Shown: positions 18,001-26,373, counted from the first letter of the stretch. The stretch is 64,000 nt of DNA from an uncultured Aquimarina sp. (GCA_947493035.1 CANLOW010000006.1:1-64000); one strand, 5' to 3'. Program-made: numbers and translations. Notes: a model not told the origin generated them from the letters alone.

Positions 18001-18420
18001 TCAATGCCTGCGATCTACGATATCGAAAAGCACATGAATGGTAAGGAAGGTGAAATCGGAAATATCATTGCACAGCAATATGACCTTATCCTAAATGGAT
18101 ATGAAATTGGAGGAGGATCTGTCCGTGCTCATAAACCAGAAATCCTAGAGGCTACCTATAAAAACATGGGGTACAATAAAGAGGAAATGATGAAAAGTGT
18201 GGGTACGATGTACGAGGCTTTCCATTATGGTGCACCACCACATGGAGGTATTGCATGGGGTATTGATCGTTTGATGATGATTTTAGAAAAGAAACCATCG
18301 ATTAGAGAAGTAATGGCATTCCCAAAGACAGGAACAGGAGAAGATTTATTATTTAATAGCCCTTCACCATTAAGTGAAGCTAAAGTAGCTGCGGCTAATG
18401 TGAAGTTGATTAAGAAGTAA
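15085..18420 (+). CDS. gatB-aspS: GatB-AspRS fusion: amidotransferase subunit B joined to aspartyl-tRNA synthetase
   Basis: The 1111-residue polypeptide is open from end to end. Residues 1 to about 480 are a complete GatB with the zinc ligands Cys33, Cys35, Cys48 and Cys51, the cradle domain and a YqeY-like tail ending KAGVLVGKLIAIVGKGVSG. Residues about 481-518 form a polar linker. From about 519 to 1111 comes a full-length bacterial AspRS. It has an OB-fold anticodon domain, class II motif 1 (EVETPILTGGTDEGAREF), motif 2 (RCFRDEDSRGDRQPEFTQF), a GAD insertion domain and motif 3 (GGIAWGIDRLMMIL). His548 occupies the position that is His in non-discriminating AspRS. It would charge tRNA(Asn) with Asp and amidate it in one polypeptide. 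Confidence 0.95.
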   Translation: MEQLTKTLEEKGLELVIGIETHIRLNTATKLFCSCANQEVETPNTNICSVCTGQMGVLPAINAEAIRKAILFGKAVNSTMKNEVLSWDRKHYEYPDQPKNFQLTQFANPIIPDGEVSCYRDDGTSFSVQIEQTHLEEDAAKLMHEAKTSLVDFNKSGVPLIEVVTTPCIRNIKDAATYAQYLQRIVQNLKISEANLEKGEFKSDVSVSLRKIGSKELNPRTEIKNLNSFKFMVDATIEEVTKQLDYYIEHNGAFRPDQTTVLWNEELKQTKVMRKKEFAADYRFAHEPDIPFVNIKAALDTLTVDQSLLPFAIETEQIKGGVRPQDAKFFTSDPQRSKVYLAINKEINDPLFVAKTLLNNVKPEAYAKVTNEGALVDMFSQFKAGNITNVLLSNAIKEVLKNADFDYKKYFADNSISDEKLIGAIDQVIAENEAIANDIKGGNQGKAGVLVGKLIAIVGKGVSGKVAREKILERLASSGTTAQGEAQQSDKKVEGTEGGDKVEVAEELRQIPIVVKDDYRTHLVTDLSEDSVGDEVTVAGWVNSVRDHGELVFIDLRDSTYEVLQISLNASAFQNLDELSKLKPETVITVTGKIEKRNEDDFNKGIKSGTIELVATNVELLNLSRTLPFELKRAARTSENVRFNYKFLDHRSAETRKAIVNRHRVIKLLRDLLDEQRFIEVETPILTGGTDEGAREFIVPSRKFAGSFYTLPQAPQQFKQMLMVGGFERYFQIARCFRDEDSRGDRQPEFTQFDLEMAYVSMQDIIDLNTNLFKEVVKRIYGNKWRMKPFQVITYKEAMDKYGCDRPDLRFGLEMQDITEIVKGTTFQVFSKPIDQGGIVKCIKVDAELQGGKRMSKGQIEKLTSIAQDNGLGGLAYIIVNENDLQSPIIKFLGEEIASDIIKASEAKVGDIVFFSAEDYATANKALDAVRQELGAMLRLIDPKELCPAWVVDFPMFEKTDEGRWTFTHNPFSMPAIYDIEKHMNGKEGEIGNIIAQQYDLILNGYEIGGGSVRAHKPEILEATYKNMGYNKEEMMKSVGTMYEAFHYGAPPHGGIAWGIDRLMMILEKKPSIREVMAFPKTGTGEDLLFNSPSPLSEAKVAAANVKLIKK

Positions 18421-18520
18421 TGATGGAGGCGAATCGCCACGGATAATTTTATTAGGCACATTCAGAATACCCCAAACCTTTGTGTTTAGAAGGTTTTTGT
18501 CGTAAATTATAGTAAATAAG

Positions 18521-18558
18521 AACCCCGAAAGCAGCTGTAGAGAGCTAAAAACGGGGTT
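18521..18558 (+). terminator. Hairpin after the gat operon
   Basis: The stem aaccccg/cggggtt (7 bp) at 18521-18527 and 18552-18558 is followed by a T-rich stretch, about 100 nt after the fusion gene. It is a plausible Rho-independent terminator. Confidence 0.65.
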
Positions 18559-18575
18559 TACTTTTTACGTTATTT

Positions 18576-18782
18576 ATGAAATTACAAAGAATTAGTGATT
18601 TTTAGAATGAATTTTCATTTTTATCTGCTAAAGAAAATTTAGATACTTTTCATAATCGTTTTCAAGAAAGTGATCTTGGTAAGATTTATCAATCTATTCC
18701 TTGGGGCTCTTTTGTTGAAAAATTAGGAGTTAAAGAAAATCCGAGACTTGAAAACTCAAATCTCGGACATATTTTTATTTGA
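18576..18782 (+). pseudogene. Transposase N-terminal remnant
   Basis: The ATG at 18576 opens MKLQRISDF, then meets an in-frame TAG at 18603. The same frame continues to 18782 as FLSAKENLDTFHNRFQESD, then GKIYQSIPWGSFVEKLG. This text resembles the N-terminus of IS1182/IS5-like DDE transposases of Bacteroidota, in which residues near IPW are typical. The rest of the transposase is missing, and a hairpin (18741-18766) follows almost at once. It is a dead fragment with a nonsense mutation and a large deletion. I cannot name the IS. Confidence 0.6.
18741..18766 (+). terminator. Hairpin within the transposase remnant
   Basis: The arms ccgaga and tctcgg, with extra pairing inside, are followed by an AT-rich stretch ending in five T residues. 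It may be the former terminator of the deleted insertion element. Confidence 0.5.
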
Positions 18783-18810
18783 ATTTTGAAAATGAAGCTA
18801 TTTGCTGAAT

Positions 18811-19295
18811 CTACCTAACTTCCTCTTCATTTATAAAATTAGGGTACGACATTAGTGATAATTGTAATGGAGATTGATCTTCTTTTATAGGAGGTATTTC
18901 ATAATAATGTTGATTTAGTTTAAAACCCACTCTTTCATAAAACCTTATCCTACGTTTATTGATATTTGATGTAGGTAGTTCAACCTCCAGTATAATTGAT
19001 TTGTTACTGCGCTCAATAAATTTATTTAGAATTAACTTTCCTATGCCTTTATTTCTTTGTTTTAAAGCTATAGCAAAATGATCTATGTACTTATGTGTGT
19101 CAAACCCCACCATAAGATAAATCTTGTGAATTGATCTTTATTAATTAAAACATCAAAATGTTAACTGTCATTTTGTAAAATATATGATTGGTTATCTAAT
19201 AGTTTTCGCTCTTCAATAGGAAAAGCATCTTCATAAAGTTTCCAAGCTTTCTGAAAATAATTATCTGAAATATGCTTTAGCCTTATTAATTTCAT
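18811..19295 (-). pseudogene. Broken GNAT N-acetyltransferase gene
   Basis: The intact 100-codon frame (18811-19113) holds the GNAT acetyl-CoA core: FAIALKQRNKGIGKLILNKF and INKRRIRFYERVGFKL. The missing N-terminus is found upstream on the same strand, from an ATG at 19295: MKLIRLKHISDNYFQKAWKL, then YEDAFPIEER. That part is cut by an in-frame TAA at 19161-19163. It then continues HFDVLINKDQFT to LWWG, where one missing base shifts the frame into FDTHKYIDHF. A nonsense codon plus a single-base deletion therefore split what would be a protein of about 160 residues. The 3' part could still be translated from its own ATG but would lack strand one and the first helices. Confidence 0.85.
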
Positions 19296-19388
19296 TTAGT
19301 CACTTACTATTAAAGTAGAAATATGGGTAAATAGTAGCCCTTAAAACGAAGACTTCAGTTTGTGTTTAATCCGATAACACGGCTTAAA

Positions 19389-22300
19389 TTACTTTACAAT
19401 CACTACGGGGTGTTTAGAAGTTTTTATATCTTCTCCATCACTATTCATAAATGATACTGCAACATAATAAAAATGTCCTTCAGGTAACTGCGAAGTAGGT
19501 ATCACATCTTTCATAGGGATCGTCATAGATGAAGTGCCAAAAGCTGTTCCAACAGCTGTTTTGTCAGTACGAATAATATCCTTTTGGATCTTCCAGTTTT
19601 TATCAAACAAGCGTAACCAATATTTTATTCCGCCACTTTTTGCTGAAATCACCTTGCAATTAGTTCCTGCATGATACTTTATTTTTAATTCAAGGTCTTT
19701 AGACTTTGATATAGGTACATCTAAAAAAGAACCATCTATTAAAGTCACATGAGGTTCAATAAAAGCATTAACGTTTACAGAGCAGCTAGACTCAATTTTA
19801 GGGTTGTTTTTAGAAAAAGCACTAATAATTACAGTTCCTTCTTTTAGTGCAGAGATTTTTCCTAGATGATCTACAGTTGCAATTTTTTCATCATTACTTT
19901 TCCATTCAAATTCATTTTGGTCTGCCAGATAGGGAGATTTTGTGATTTTTAACATATGAATATCACCTTCGGTCATGGTAATAGACTTAGTATCTAATTG
20001 AATATTTGTCAAAGGAATTTTTTCAAAAGGAATAGATTTTAATTTTAAGCTAGCAAGTTTAGAACTGCTTTTTGCAGTAATAGTCACTTTTTGATTTGCT
20101 AGATGAGCTGTAGCAATCCCATTTTCATTTACACTAATAGCTTTAGGGTTACTTGAAATCCACTCAATACTTTTATTAGAATTATTAGGAGTGAAAATCG
20201 TACCTAATGTGATAGAAGTACCTACTCTTAATTTTTTAGTAGGAGTAGTAATACATACTTTTTTAGGGTCAACATTATTAGTATGGAATAATTGATTTGC
20301 TTTTTTGTCTTTAAAGCTTACCGTTTCTCCATTTCTCCAGGTTACCTTAATCTCTTCGATGTCTAGTTCGTTTTTTAATCCAAAATGAACAATATTCAAA
20401 AGACTTTGAGAAAAAATTTCACCAGAAGAATAAACTCGTTTTTTAAAGCTATTTGAGGCTGTTTTAATAATTACTTCAGCTCCTAATGGGTCAATATGGT
20501 GTATGGGTGAATAATCAACACGAACTAAGGCGTAATTCCCTTTACTGTTACTATCATTTTCGTATAAATACCATTTCCCCTTAGATTCACTACCATTTAA
20601 TAAATCAAGATCTCCATCTAAATCAAAATCGAAAGCTTGCCCCATATCACCATGACCTTCATCATTAGGGTCATTGGCATAATGTTGTGTAGTGACTTCG
20701 AAAGAAGTTCCTGTATTTAATAATAAATAATCAGCAGGTTTAGATCTTATAAAGCCCCAGCGATGCAAAAAGAGATCTTGTAAACCATCATTATTAAAAT
20801 CTCCAGCATTCACTCCGAGATGATTTCCTACAGCAGGAATTTTCCAACTTTTAGTAGCATCGATGAAAGTGCCATTATCATTGACTAGTAGGACATCAGG
20901 TATAATTCTGTTAAGTGGTTCAAATTGTGTCTTATAATTTTCTAAGCCTTTAAGACTGAATTCATAAGACCAAAAAATATTTGCTTCACGGTAAATAGAA
21001 GCTTTCCAGGTATTTCCACCTAAATGTCCAATATAAACTCCATTCTTATTAATTTTTTCAGGCCAACCTTTAGCGTTCGATGTAGTAATGGTTAGTTTTT
21101 CACCGGTACTAGAGTTTAGAATATGTGATGTTTTTGAAGCACCAAGAAAAATAGGATAATCTTCTTTAAATTTTCGTCTTGTAAAATGAAGGTCTTTAAA
21201 AATAATAGTGTCATTGGCATTAAATTCGAAAATACTTTCTCCTTTATTAGCTCTTAATTTTATATCTAATCTTTTTTTGTTTGGGTTAAAATCTACTGAT
21301 GGAGTAGTTCTTCCTGTTCCGAATTCATAACCTCTACTTAAATATAAATCTTGATCGCCATCATTGTCGATATCGATATCAGTAGCAGCTGTAATTAATT
21401 TGTCTTCTGATAAAGATTTAGGGAATTGAGATGTGATATCTGTAAATGTAAAATCACCATTCCCTTGCCAAACACTTAAAGGGTGAAAAAGAACAATATC
21501 ATCAATAAAGTCGTTGTTTAAATCTGTTAATAGGGCTCGAGGACCATGAGCATTTTCTATACCTTTAACTCTAATACTAGAAAATGTACCATCTCCATTG
21601 TTTTGATAGAATAGATGCTGTGGTAATTCATCAGGGTCAAGGCTTCTTTCATTTAATATCGCAAGATCAAGATCACCATCTTTATCCATATCACTCCAAC
21701 GAACACCACGCCCTCGGGCACCATTAAAAATGCCAACATCTTCGGTCATCAGTACCAATTTGCCATTTTGATTTTTTAGGAAATTAATTGTAGAAGGGTT
21801 TTTACCATTACCACCTCCAACGGATAATACAACGTCTAAGTCTCCGTCATTGTCGTAGTCGGCACAAGAAGCACCATGTAGATCTTGCATATACCATTGA
21901 GAGAGGTCTTTATGGTGTTTGGTAACTGTGCCGTCACCATTATTCCAATATAGTTTGTTTGTAATATCATTATGGTTAACAGCTATAAAATCATAATCAC
22001 CATCATTGTCGATATCAGCTACAGAAGGCCCTCCATATTTTAAAGAATTGAATTGATCTACCCCTGCTTTAAAAGTAATGTCCTTAAATACTGGTAGTGT
22101 TATATTGGTGATATCTGTAATAAGTATTTTTTCTATATAAATATCTCCTTGAGAAGCTTTGAAAACTAATTTAGAAGTTTGTTTTGGAAGTTTTATTAAT
22201 GCATTGATTTCTTGTTTTCCAGCTTGGGGTATGTTGAAGTTATCGATAACTAGTGTGTCATTTCCATAAACGCTAAGGTGTGCATATGAAGCTTTAGAGT

Positions 22301-22463
22301 CAATTGATATCGTTATTTTTTTAAGGACATCTGTTGTACTTTTGTAAGCTACTTCAATAGGTTGAGAAGGAGTAAGAGTATTATTAATAACCTGCGCTAA
22401 TATGGTATTAGAAAACAGTATCAGGCAAATGCTATATATAAATACTTTAATAAAATGTAACAT
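19389..22463 (-). CDS. Secreted FG-GAP/VCBS-repeat protein with ASPIC/UnbV and Big_2 domains
   Basis: The 1024-residue protein has an N-terminal signal peptide (VFIYSICLILFSNTILAQ). Many calcium-binding FG-GAP/VCBS motifs follow, such as DIDNDGDYDFIAVN, DYDNDGDLDVVLS, DMDKDGDLDLAI and DFNNDGLQDLFL, forming a beta-propeller to about residue 620. An ASPIC/UnbV segment comes next (GAEVIIKTASNSFKKRV, then IEEIKVTWRNGETVSF). After it stand two bacterial Ig-like Big_2 domains (SIEWISSNPKAISVNENGI and EFEWKSNDEKIATVDHLG) and a C-terminal beta domain. I see no type IX sorting signal. It is probably extracellular, with ligand unknown. The gene stands alone. Confidence 0.9.
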   Translation of the reverse strand: MLHFIKVFIYSICLILFSNTILAQVINNTLTPSQPIEVAYKSTTDVLKKITISIDSKASYAHLSVYGNDTLVIDNFNIPQAGKQEINALIKLPKQTSKLVFKASQGDIYIEKILITDITNITLPVFKDITFKAGVDQFNSLKYGGPSVADIDNDGDYDFIAVNHNDITNKLYWNNGDGTVTKHHKDLSQWYMQDLHGASCADYDNDGDLDVVLSVGGGNGKNPSTINFLKNQNGKLVLMTEDVGIFNGARGRGVRWSDMDKDGDLDLAILNERSLDPDELPQHLFYQNNGDGTFSSIRVKGIENAHGPRALLTDLNNDFIDDIVLFHPLSVWQGNGDFTFTDITSQFPKSLSEDKLITAATDIDIDNDGDQDLYLSRGYEFGTGRTTPSVDFNPNKKRLDIKLRANKGESIFEFNANDTIIFKDLHFTRRKFKEDYPIFLGASKTSHILNSSTGEKLTITTSNAKGWPEKINKNGVYIGHLGGNTWKASIYREANIFWSYEFSLKGLENYKTQFEPLNRIIPDVLLVNDNGTFIDATKSWKIPAVGNHLGVNAGDFNNDGLQDLFLHRWGFIRSKPADYLLLNTGTSFEVTTQHYANDPNDEGHGDMGQAFDFDLDGDLDLLNGSESKGKWYLYENDSNSKGNYALVRVDYSPIHHIDPLGAEVIIKTASNSFKKRVYSSGEIFSQSLLNIVHFGLKNELDIEEIKVTWRNGETVSFKDKKANQLFHTNNVDPKKVCITTPTKKLRVGTSITLGTIFTPNNSNKSIEWISSNPKAISVNENGIATAHLANQKVTITAKSSSKLASLKLKSIPFEKIPLTNIQLDTKSITMTEGDIHMLKITKSPYLADQNEFEWKSNDEKIATVDHLGKISALKEGTVIISAFSKNNPKIESSCSVNVNAFIEPHVTLIDGSFLDVPISKSKDLELKIKYHAGTNCKVISAKSGGIKYWLRLFDKNWKIQKDIIRTDKTAVGTAFGTSSMTIPMKDVIPTSQLPEGHFYYVAVSFMNSDGEDIKTSKHPVVIVK

Positions 22464-22621
22464 AAAATGTCATTAAGTTGGAAAAAGATGCAAACCTAAT
22501 ATCTTATGTCAGTAATTGCAATAATAAATAGGTTAAATACTAATACAAATGTTTTGCGATGTAATTAAGGTAAGTGTTAAGGGTTTGTATTTATTTAAGA
22601 TGGGTTAATTTAGGTATAAAA

Positions 22622-22650
22622 AAAGCAGCCTAATAAATTTAGGCTGCTTT
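22622..22650 (-). terminator. Rho-independent terminator of the peptidyl-prolyl isomerase gene
   Basis: A 12-bp perfect stem (aaagcagcctaa and its complement) with a 5-nt loop is followed, on the minus strand, by seven consecutive T residues. It lies 39 nt after the stop at 22689. Confidence 0.92.
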
Positions 22651-22688
22651 GTTACGTTACAGGATTAAAATCCAGTTAAGTGATATTT

Positions 22689-23831
22689 TTATTTCTTAGC
22701 AGGAGCTTTTACAACATCAGCTAATTCTAATTCGAAAATTAAATCAGTATTTGGAGGTATTGTTCTACCGGCACCTCTTTCTCCGTAAGCTAAGTGAGAA
22801 GGGATGTAGATAAATGCTTTGTCTCCTACTTTTTTCAATGCTAAAAGTCCTTCCTTGAATCCAGGGATTAAACGAGCATCGTTAGAGTAAGGTACAGGAA
22901 TTGGATTGTATTTACCTCTTTCTTCAAGGTTAGCATCATACTTTCCATAAGCTTTTTCTACTTCAGCTAAATTAGAGTCAAATAAACGGCCATCAGTAAA
23001 GTAACCAGCATAGTTCATTTTTATTTGGTCTCCTTGAGCTGGAGAAATACCGGTTCCTTGTTCTGTTAATTTGAATAGTAAACCACTTTCAAATTTTTCA
23101 GTTTGTGCTTTTAACACTTCGAACTCACCTTTTTTGTTTTCAGCAGCAGCTTTCATTATCTTTTCTTGCTCTGCTTTTTTAGCTTCAATTTTATCTAAAC
23201 CAGCTTTGAAAGCTTTAGCTCCATCAAAAGAATTAGCATCTGATCCTTGACGGATAATGTTCATTTCTTTGATTACGATGCTATCTCCTTTAGGTTTACC
23301 TTGTGCTTCAGTTTCCATAACACCAATACTATCAACAACCTCTTGTCCTTTGATTACTTCTCCGAAAACAGTGTGCTTTCCATTTAACCAAGGAGTCTCT
23401 TTTAATGTAATGAAGAATTGACTACCGTTAGTCGCAGGTCCAGAATTAGCCATAGATAAGATTCCTTTTTTTGTATGTTTCAAAGAATCTACAATCTCGT
23501 CAGCAAATTTATATCCTGGGCCACCCATTCCAGTTCCTTTAGGGTCTCCTCCTTGAATAACAAAGTTTTTAACGATACGATGGAAAGTTAATCCGTTGTA
23601 GAATTTCTTTCCTTTATAAATACTATCAACTTCAGTATGCGTACCTTCAGCTAATGCCACGAAGTTACCTACAGTCATCGGGGTTTCTTTATAGTTTAAT
23701 TTAGCAATTGCTGTTCCTTTGTTTGTTACGATTTCAGCAAAAACACCATCTCCCAAATCAGGGTATTTGCTATTGCAGTTAGCAAACATTATAGCAGTTA
23801 GAGCTAAGAATAAAAATTTAATTGTTCTCAT
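22689..23831 (-). CDS. Lipoprotein peptidyl-prolyl isomerase, cyclophilin-FKBP fusion
   Basis: This 380-residue lipoprotein (lipobox IMFANC near residue 20) carries two different proline isomerase domains. Residues about 28-195 are a cyclophilin (FHRIVKNFVIQGGDPKGTG, NGSQFFITLKETPWLNGKH, TVFGEV). A charged helical linker follows, and residues about 255-375 are an FKBP (DQIKMNYAGYFTDGRLFD and FIYIPSHLAYGERGAG, then IPPNTDLIFELEL). It should help fold periplasmic or outer-membrane proteins. It lies 23 nt downstream of gldI in what looks like one transcript and ends at a strong terminator. Confidence 0.94.
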   Translation of the reverse strand: MRTIKFLFLALTAIMFANCNSKYPDLGDGVFAEIVTNKGTAIAKLNYKETPMTVGNFVALAEGTHTEVDSIYKGKKFYNGLTFHRIVKNFVIQGGDPKGTGMGGPGYKFADEIVDSLKHTKKGILSMANSGPATNGSQFFITLKETPWLNGKHTVFGEVIKGQEVVDSIGVMETEAQGKPKGDSIVIKEMNIIRQGSDANSFDGAKAFKAGLDKIEAKKAEQEKIMKAAAENKKGEFEVLKAQTEKFESGLLFKLTEQGTGISPAQGDQIKMNYAGYFTDGRLFDSNLAEVEKAYGKYDANLEERGKYNPIPVPYSNDARLIPGFKEGLLALKKVGDKAFIYIPSHLAYGERGAGRTIPPNTDLIFELELADVVKAPAKK

Positions 23832-23854
23832 TATTTATGCTTAATTAATTGAAT

Positions 23855-24397
23855 TTAGTTATCGATATTTTCTTGGATCGAATTTAAGGTTACTTCTGAA
23901 ATAATAGGAGTATTCCTGCTAATTTTTTCTAAATCCCCATAAAAACCATAGGCTAGGTGTGATGGAAATACAAAAGTAGCACTCTCATTTACCTTTAAAA
24001 GTTTCAATCCTTCTCGTAAGCCAAAGATTAGTTCTTCTTTGTCAATACGGTAATCCTTATCTTTTAACGTAGCTTTTGGATAAATTGTTGCTCCGTCAAG
24101 TGCTTTAATGTTGTAAGAAAAGTTAACAAGATCTCCTGTTTTGGGTGTTTTAGAATTTAAGCTATCTTTTTGTGTGTAAAAATACCAGAAACCATTACCC
24201 GAATTTAAATAGGTATGTATGGTGTCATTTTGTATTATTTTTAGAATTTGATCTTCTTCAAAAGCTTTTATTTGTTGATTGATGGCAATGGAACGCTTAA
24301 TTTGAGTTCCAGATTTTATCACAACAGGCTTTCGAGGAATCACTTTTTTGCACCCCAGTACGATTAGACTAAAAAGTAAAACAATAAAAAAACGCAT
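23855..24397 (-). CDS. gldI: Gliding motility-associated FKBP-type lipoprotein GldI
   Basis: The 180-residue protein has a lipoprotein signal (LFSLIVLGC) and a C-terminal FKBP-like domain (GDLVNFSYNIKALDGATIY and ATFVFPSHLAYGFYGD). The length, divergent FKBP core and N-terminal extension fit GldI, which is required for gliding in Flavobacterium and is thought to assist folding of type IX secretion or motility proteins. It lies between the DHH phosphoesterase gene (3 nt) and the cyclophilin-FKBP lipoprotein gene, a common flavobacterial arrangement. Orthology to gldI rather than another FKBP lipoprotein is judged from this context. Confidence 0.82.
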   Translation of the reverse strand: MRFFIVLLFSLIVLGCKKVIPRKPVVIKSGTQIKRSIAINQQIKAFEEDQILKIIQNDTIHTYLNSGNGFWYFYTQKDSLNSKTPKTGDLVNFSYNIKALDGATIYPKATLKDKDYRIDKEELIFGLREGLKLLKVNESATFVFPSHLAYGFYGDLEKISRNTPIISEVTLNSIQENIDN

Positions 24398-24400
24398 CTT

Positions 24401-25420
24401 TTAAGAGTTTAATAAAGCTTCTTTATATTGAGGTAAAATACTTAAGAATTCTTTGATTGTTGCATCTAAAGAAATTTCACTTCTACCTCCAGCAGCGTTA
24501 TTATGACCTCCGCCATTATAATGCTGACGAGCAAACTCATTTACAGAAAATTCACCTTTAGAGCGAAAAGACATTTTTATAATACCTTCTTGCTTATTTT
24601 CAATAAAAATAATAGCAAATACATAGCCTTGCATGGAGAGTCCTATGTTAACAAACCCTTCTGTATCTCCTTTTTTAAAGTTGTGATCATCAAGTTCCTT
24701 TTGAGACATGCTGATATACGCCGTACGGTATTCAGGTAGTAGTTTTAAGTTTTTTAATGCTACCCCTTTTAATTGTAATTTACTGTAAGTATTTGTGTCA
24801 TAAATGCTCTCGTGGATGTTGGTGTTATCAGCACCAGCATCAATTAATTGAGCAATTACTCTGTGTGTAGTGCTAGAGGTAGAACGATATCTAAAAGAAC
24901 CTGTGTCCGTCATAATTCCAGTATACAAACAAGTTGATATCTCTGCATCTAATGTGTCTAAGCCATTCATGTTTTCTATAAAATGATATACCATTTCACA
25001 AGTCGAACACATGTCTACATCACTATAAGTGTACTTAGCGTAAGTGTCTGGTTGTTGATGATGGTCGATCATCACAAATGTAGCTTTAGCTTTACTTAAT
25101 GGGGTTTCCAAGTCTCCACATCTACTAAAATGATTAAAGTCTAGCGTGAAAATAAAATCCGCATCGTCAATTTTTTTCTGAGCCTCTTTTCTGTTTTTTT
25201 CAAAAATTAAGACATCATCTGTTTCTGGTAACCATTTCAAAAAAGAAGGGTAGTCATTAGGTGAAATTACAAGGGCTTCGTGTCCAGATTTTTTCAAGAA
25301 CCTACACAATCCTTGTGTACTACCCATAGCATCTCCGTCAGGGTTTTTATGAGGAATGATAACGATTTTTTTAGGAACGTTTAATTCTTTTTGTAATTGG
25401 GTGTAATCAATGGCAATCAT
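24401..25420 (-). CDS. DHH-family phosphoesterase (NrnA-like oligoribonuclease/pAp phosphatase)
   Basis: The protein has 339 residues from the ATG at 25420; a TTG 36 nt upstream is possible. The DHH motifs are IIPHKNPDGDAMGST (motif I), FTLDFNHFSR (II), VMIDHHQQPD (III, the DHH itself) and MTDTGSFRYRST (IV). The C-terminal DHHA1 RNA-binding motif is GGGHNNAAGG. These are all expected catalytic manganese ligands. NrnA-type enzymes degrade nanoRNA and 3'-phosphoadenosine 5'-phosphate in the cytosol. It starts the transcript that continues into gldI and is divergent from ndk. Confidence 0.93.
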   Translation of the reverse strand: MIAIDYTQLQKELNVPKKIVIIPHKNPDGDAMGSTQGLCRFLKKSGHEALVISPNDYPSFLKWLPETDDVLIFEKNRKEAQKKIDDADFIFTLDFNHFSRCGDLETPLSKAKATFVMIDHHQQPDTYAKYTYSDVDMCSTCEMVYHFIENMNGLDTLDAEISTCLYTGIMTDTGSFRYRSTSSTTHRVIAQLIDAGADNTNIHESIYDTNTYSKLQLKGVALKNLKLLPEYRTAYISMSQKELDDHNFKKGDTEGFVNIGLSMQGYVFAIIFIENKQEGIIKMSFRSKGEFSVNEFARQHYNGGGHNNAAGGRSEISLDATIKEFLSILPQYKEALLNS

Positions 25421-25546
25421 ACGGGCGAATATAGTAGTAAATAAAGCTATTGACAACTTTGTAGAGGAAAGTCGTGAGATATAAGCAACCCTTTTTTATA
25501 AAAATGTGTACTTTTAATAAATACATTAAACGATAAACACTTATTT

Positions 25547-25969
25547 ATGGCTACAAATAGAACATTGACAATGATTAAACCAAATGCTGTTCAAAAAGGA
25601 TTAGTAGGTGCTATGTTGGAAAAGATAACAGCTTCAGGTTTTAAAATTGTAGCCTTAAAAATGACACAACTTACAGTTGACGATGCGAAAGAGTTTTATG
25701 CTGTACACAAGGAAAGGTCATTTTTCGAAGATTTGTATACATTTATGAGTAGTGGACCTATCGTCGCAGCAGTTTTAGAAAAAGAAAATGCTGTAGAAGA
25801 CTTTCGTTCTTTAATAGGAACAACAGACCCTGAAGAGGCAGCAGAAGGAACATTAAGAAAGCTGTATGCTGATTCTAAAAGTAGGAATGCAATACATGGA
25901 AGCGATAGTGATGACAATGCTAGAATAGAATCTAGCTTTCATTTTTCTAGGAGAGAGATGTTTTTGTAA
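25547..25969 (+). CDS. ndk: Nucleoside diphosphate kinase
   Basis: The 140-residue enzyme transfers gamma-phosphate from ATP to other nucleoside diphosphates. TMIKPNAV is the N-terminal signature, and the phospho-accepting histidine is His117 in [30 protein letters not shown] is the nucleotide-binding segment. The length is normal. It is a single gene, divergent from the DHH phosphoesterase, and it converges on the dciA-like gene across a spacer with a long-loop inverted repeat. Confidence 0.97.
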   Translation: MATNRTLTMIKPNAVQKGLVGAMLEKITASGFKIVALKMTQLTVDDAKEFYAVHKERSFFEDLYTFMSSGPIVAAVLEKENAVEDFRSLIGTTDPEEAAEGTLRKLYADSKSRNAIHGSDSDDNARIESSFHFSRREMFL

Positions 25970-25985
25970 AAAAAAATATATTGTT

Positions 25986-26058
25986 AAAGAGTATTAAGTG
26001 TAAAAAATTTTAGTGATGTGTTTGAAAAACAGTTGAGTTTTTATGTTTAATACTCTTT
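25986..26058. repeat. Inverted repeat between ndk and the dciA-like gene
   Basis: The 12-bp perfect arms aaagagtattaa (25986-25997) and ttaatactcttt (26047-26058) are separated by 49 nt. They occupy the short spacer between convergent genes. This may be a bidirectional terminator with an unusually long loop. Confidence 0.5.
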
Positions 26059-26064
26059 ACTATT

Positions 26065-26367
26065 CTATCTAAAAACCAAATTCTGAATTAAATTACTTCC
26101 TAATTCTTCATTAAGATTAGAGATAATTTTGCTTTTTCCATAACTCAATTCTTGAGTTAAAACAGAAGAGGTTAGTTGTATGTATAAAGTATCTTTTTGT
26201 AATTGTATTTTGTGAGTATATTTTGCAACAGCAGGTCCCATCATGTTTTTCCAAGCATCCTCTACCTGTACCTGAGTGATGCCCTTTTCTAATCGATTTA
26301 CCCTTATAAAACTTTTTAATACTTCACTTAAAGGTTGTTCTTCTGTATGTCTTTTCTTTTCGCTCAT
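26065..26367 (-). CDS. DUF721 / DciA-like protein
   Basis: The 100-residue protein has the DUF721 pattern: SEVLKSFIRVNRLEKGITQV, then WKNMMGPAVAKYTHKIQL, ending with LTSSVLTQELSYGKSKI. The family includes DciA, the ancestral loader of the replicative helicase DnaB. The ATG at 26367 is preferred over a TTG two codons upstream. The gene follows recF and a small lipoprotein gene in a compact minus-strand set, a placement that fits DNA replication. A helicase-loading role is inferred from the family. Confidence 0.85.
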   Translation of the reverse strand: MSEKKRHTEEQPLSEVLKSFIRVNRLEKGITQVQVEDAWKNMMGPAVAKYTHKIQLQKDTLYIQLTSSVLTQELSYGKSKIISNLNEELGSNLIQNLVFR

Positions 26368-26373
26368 ATTCAA

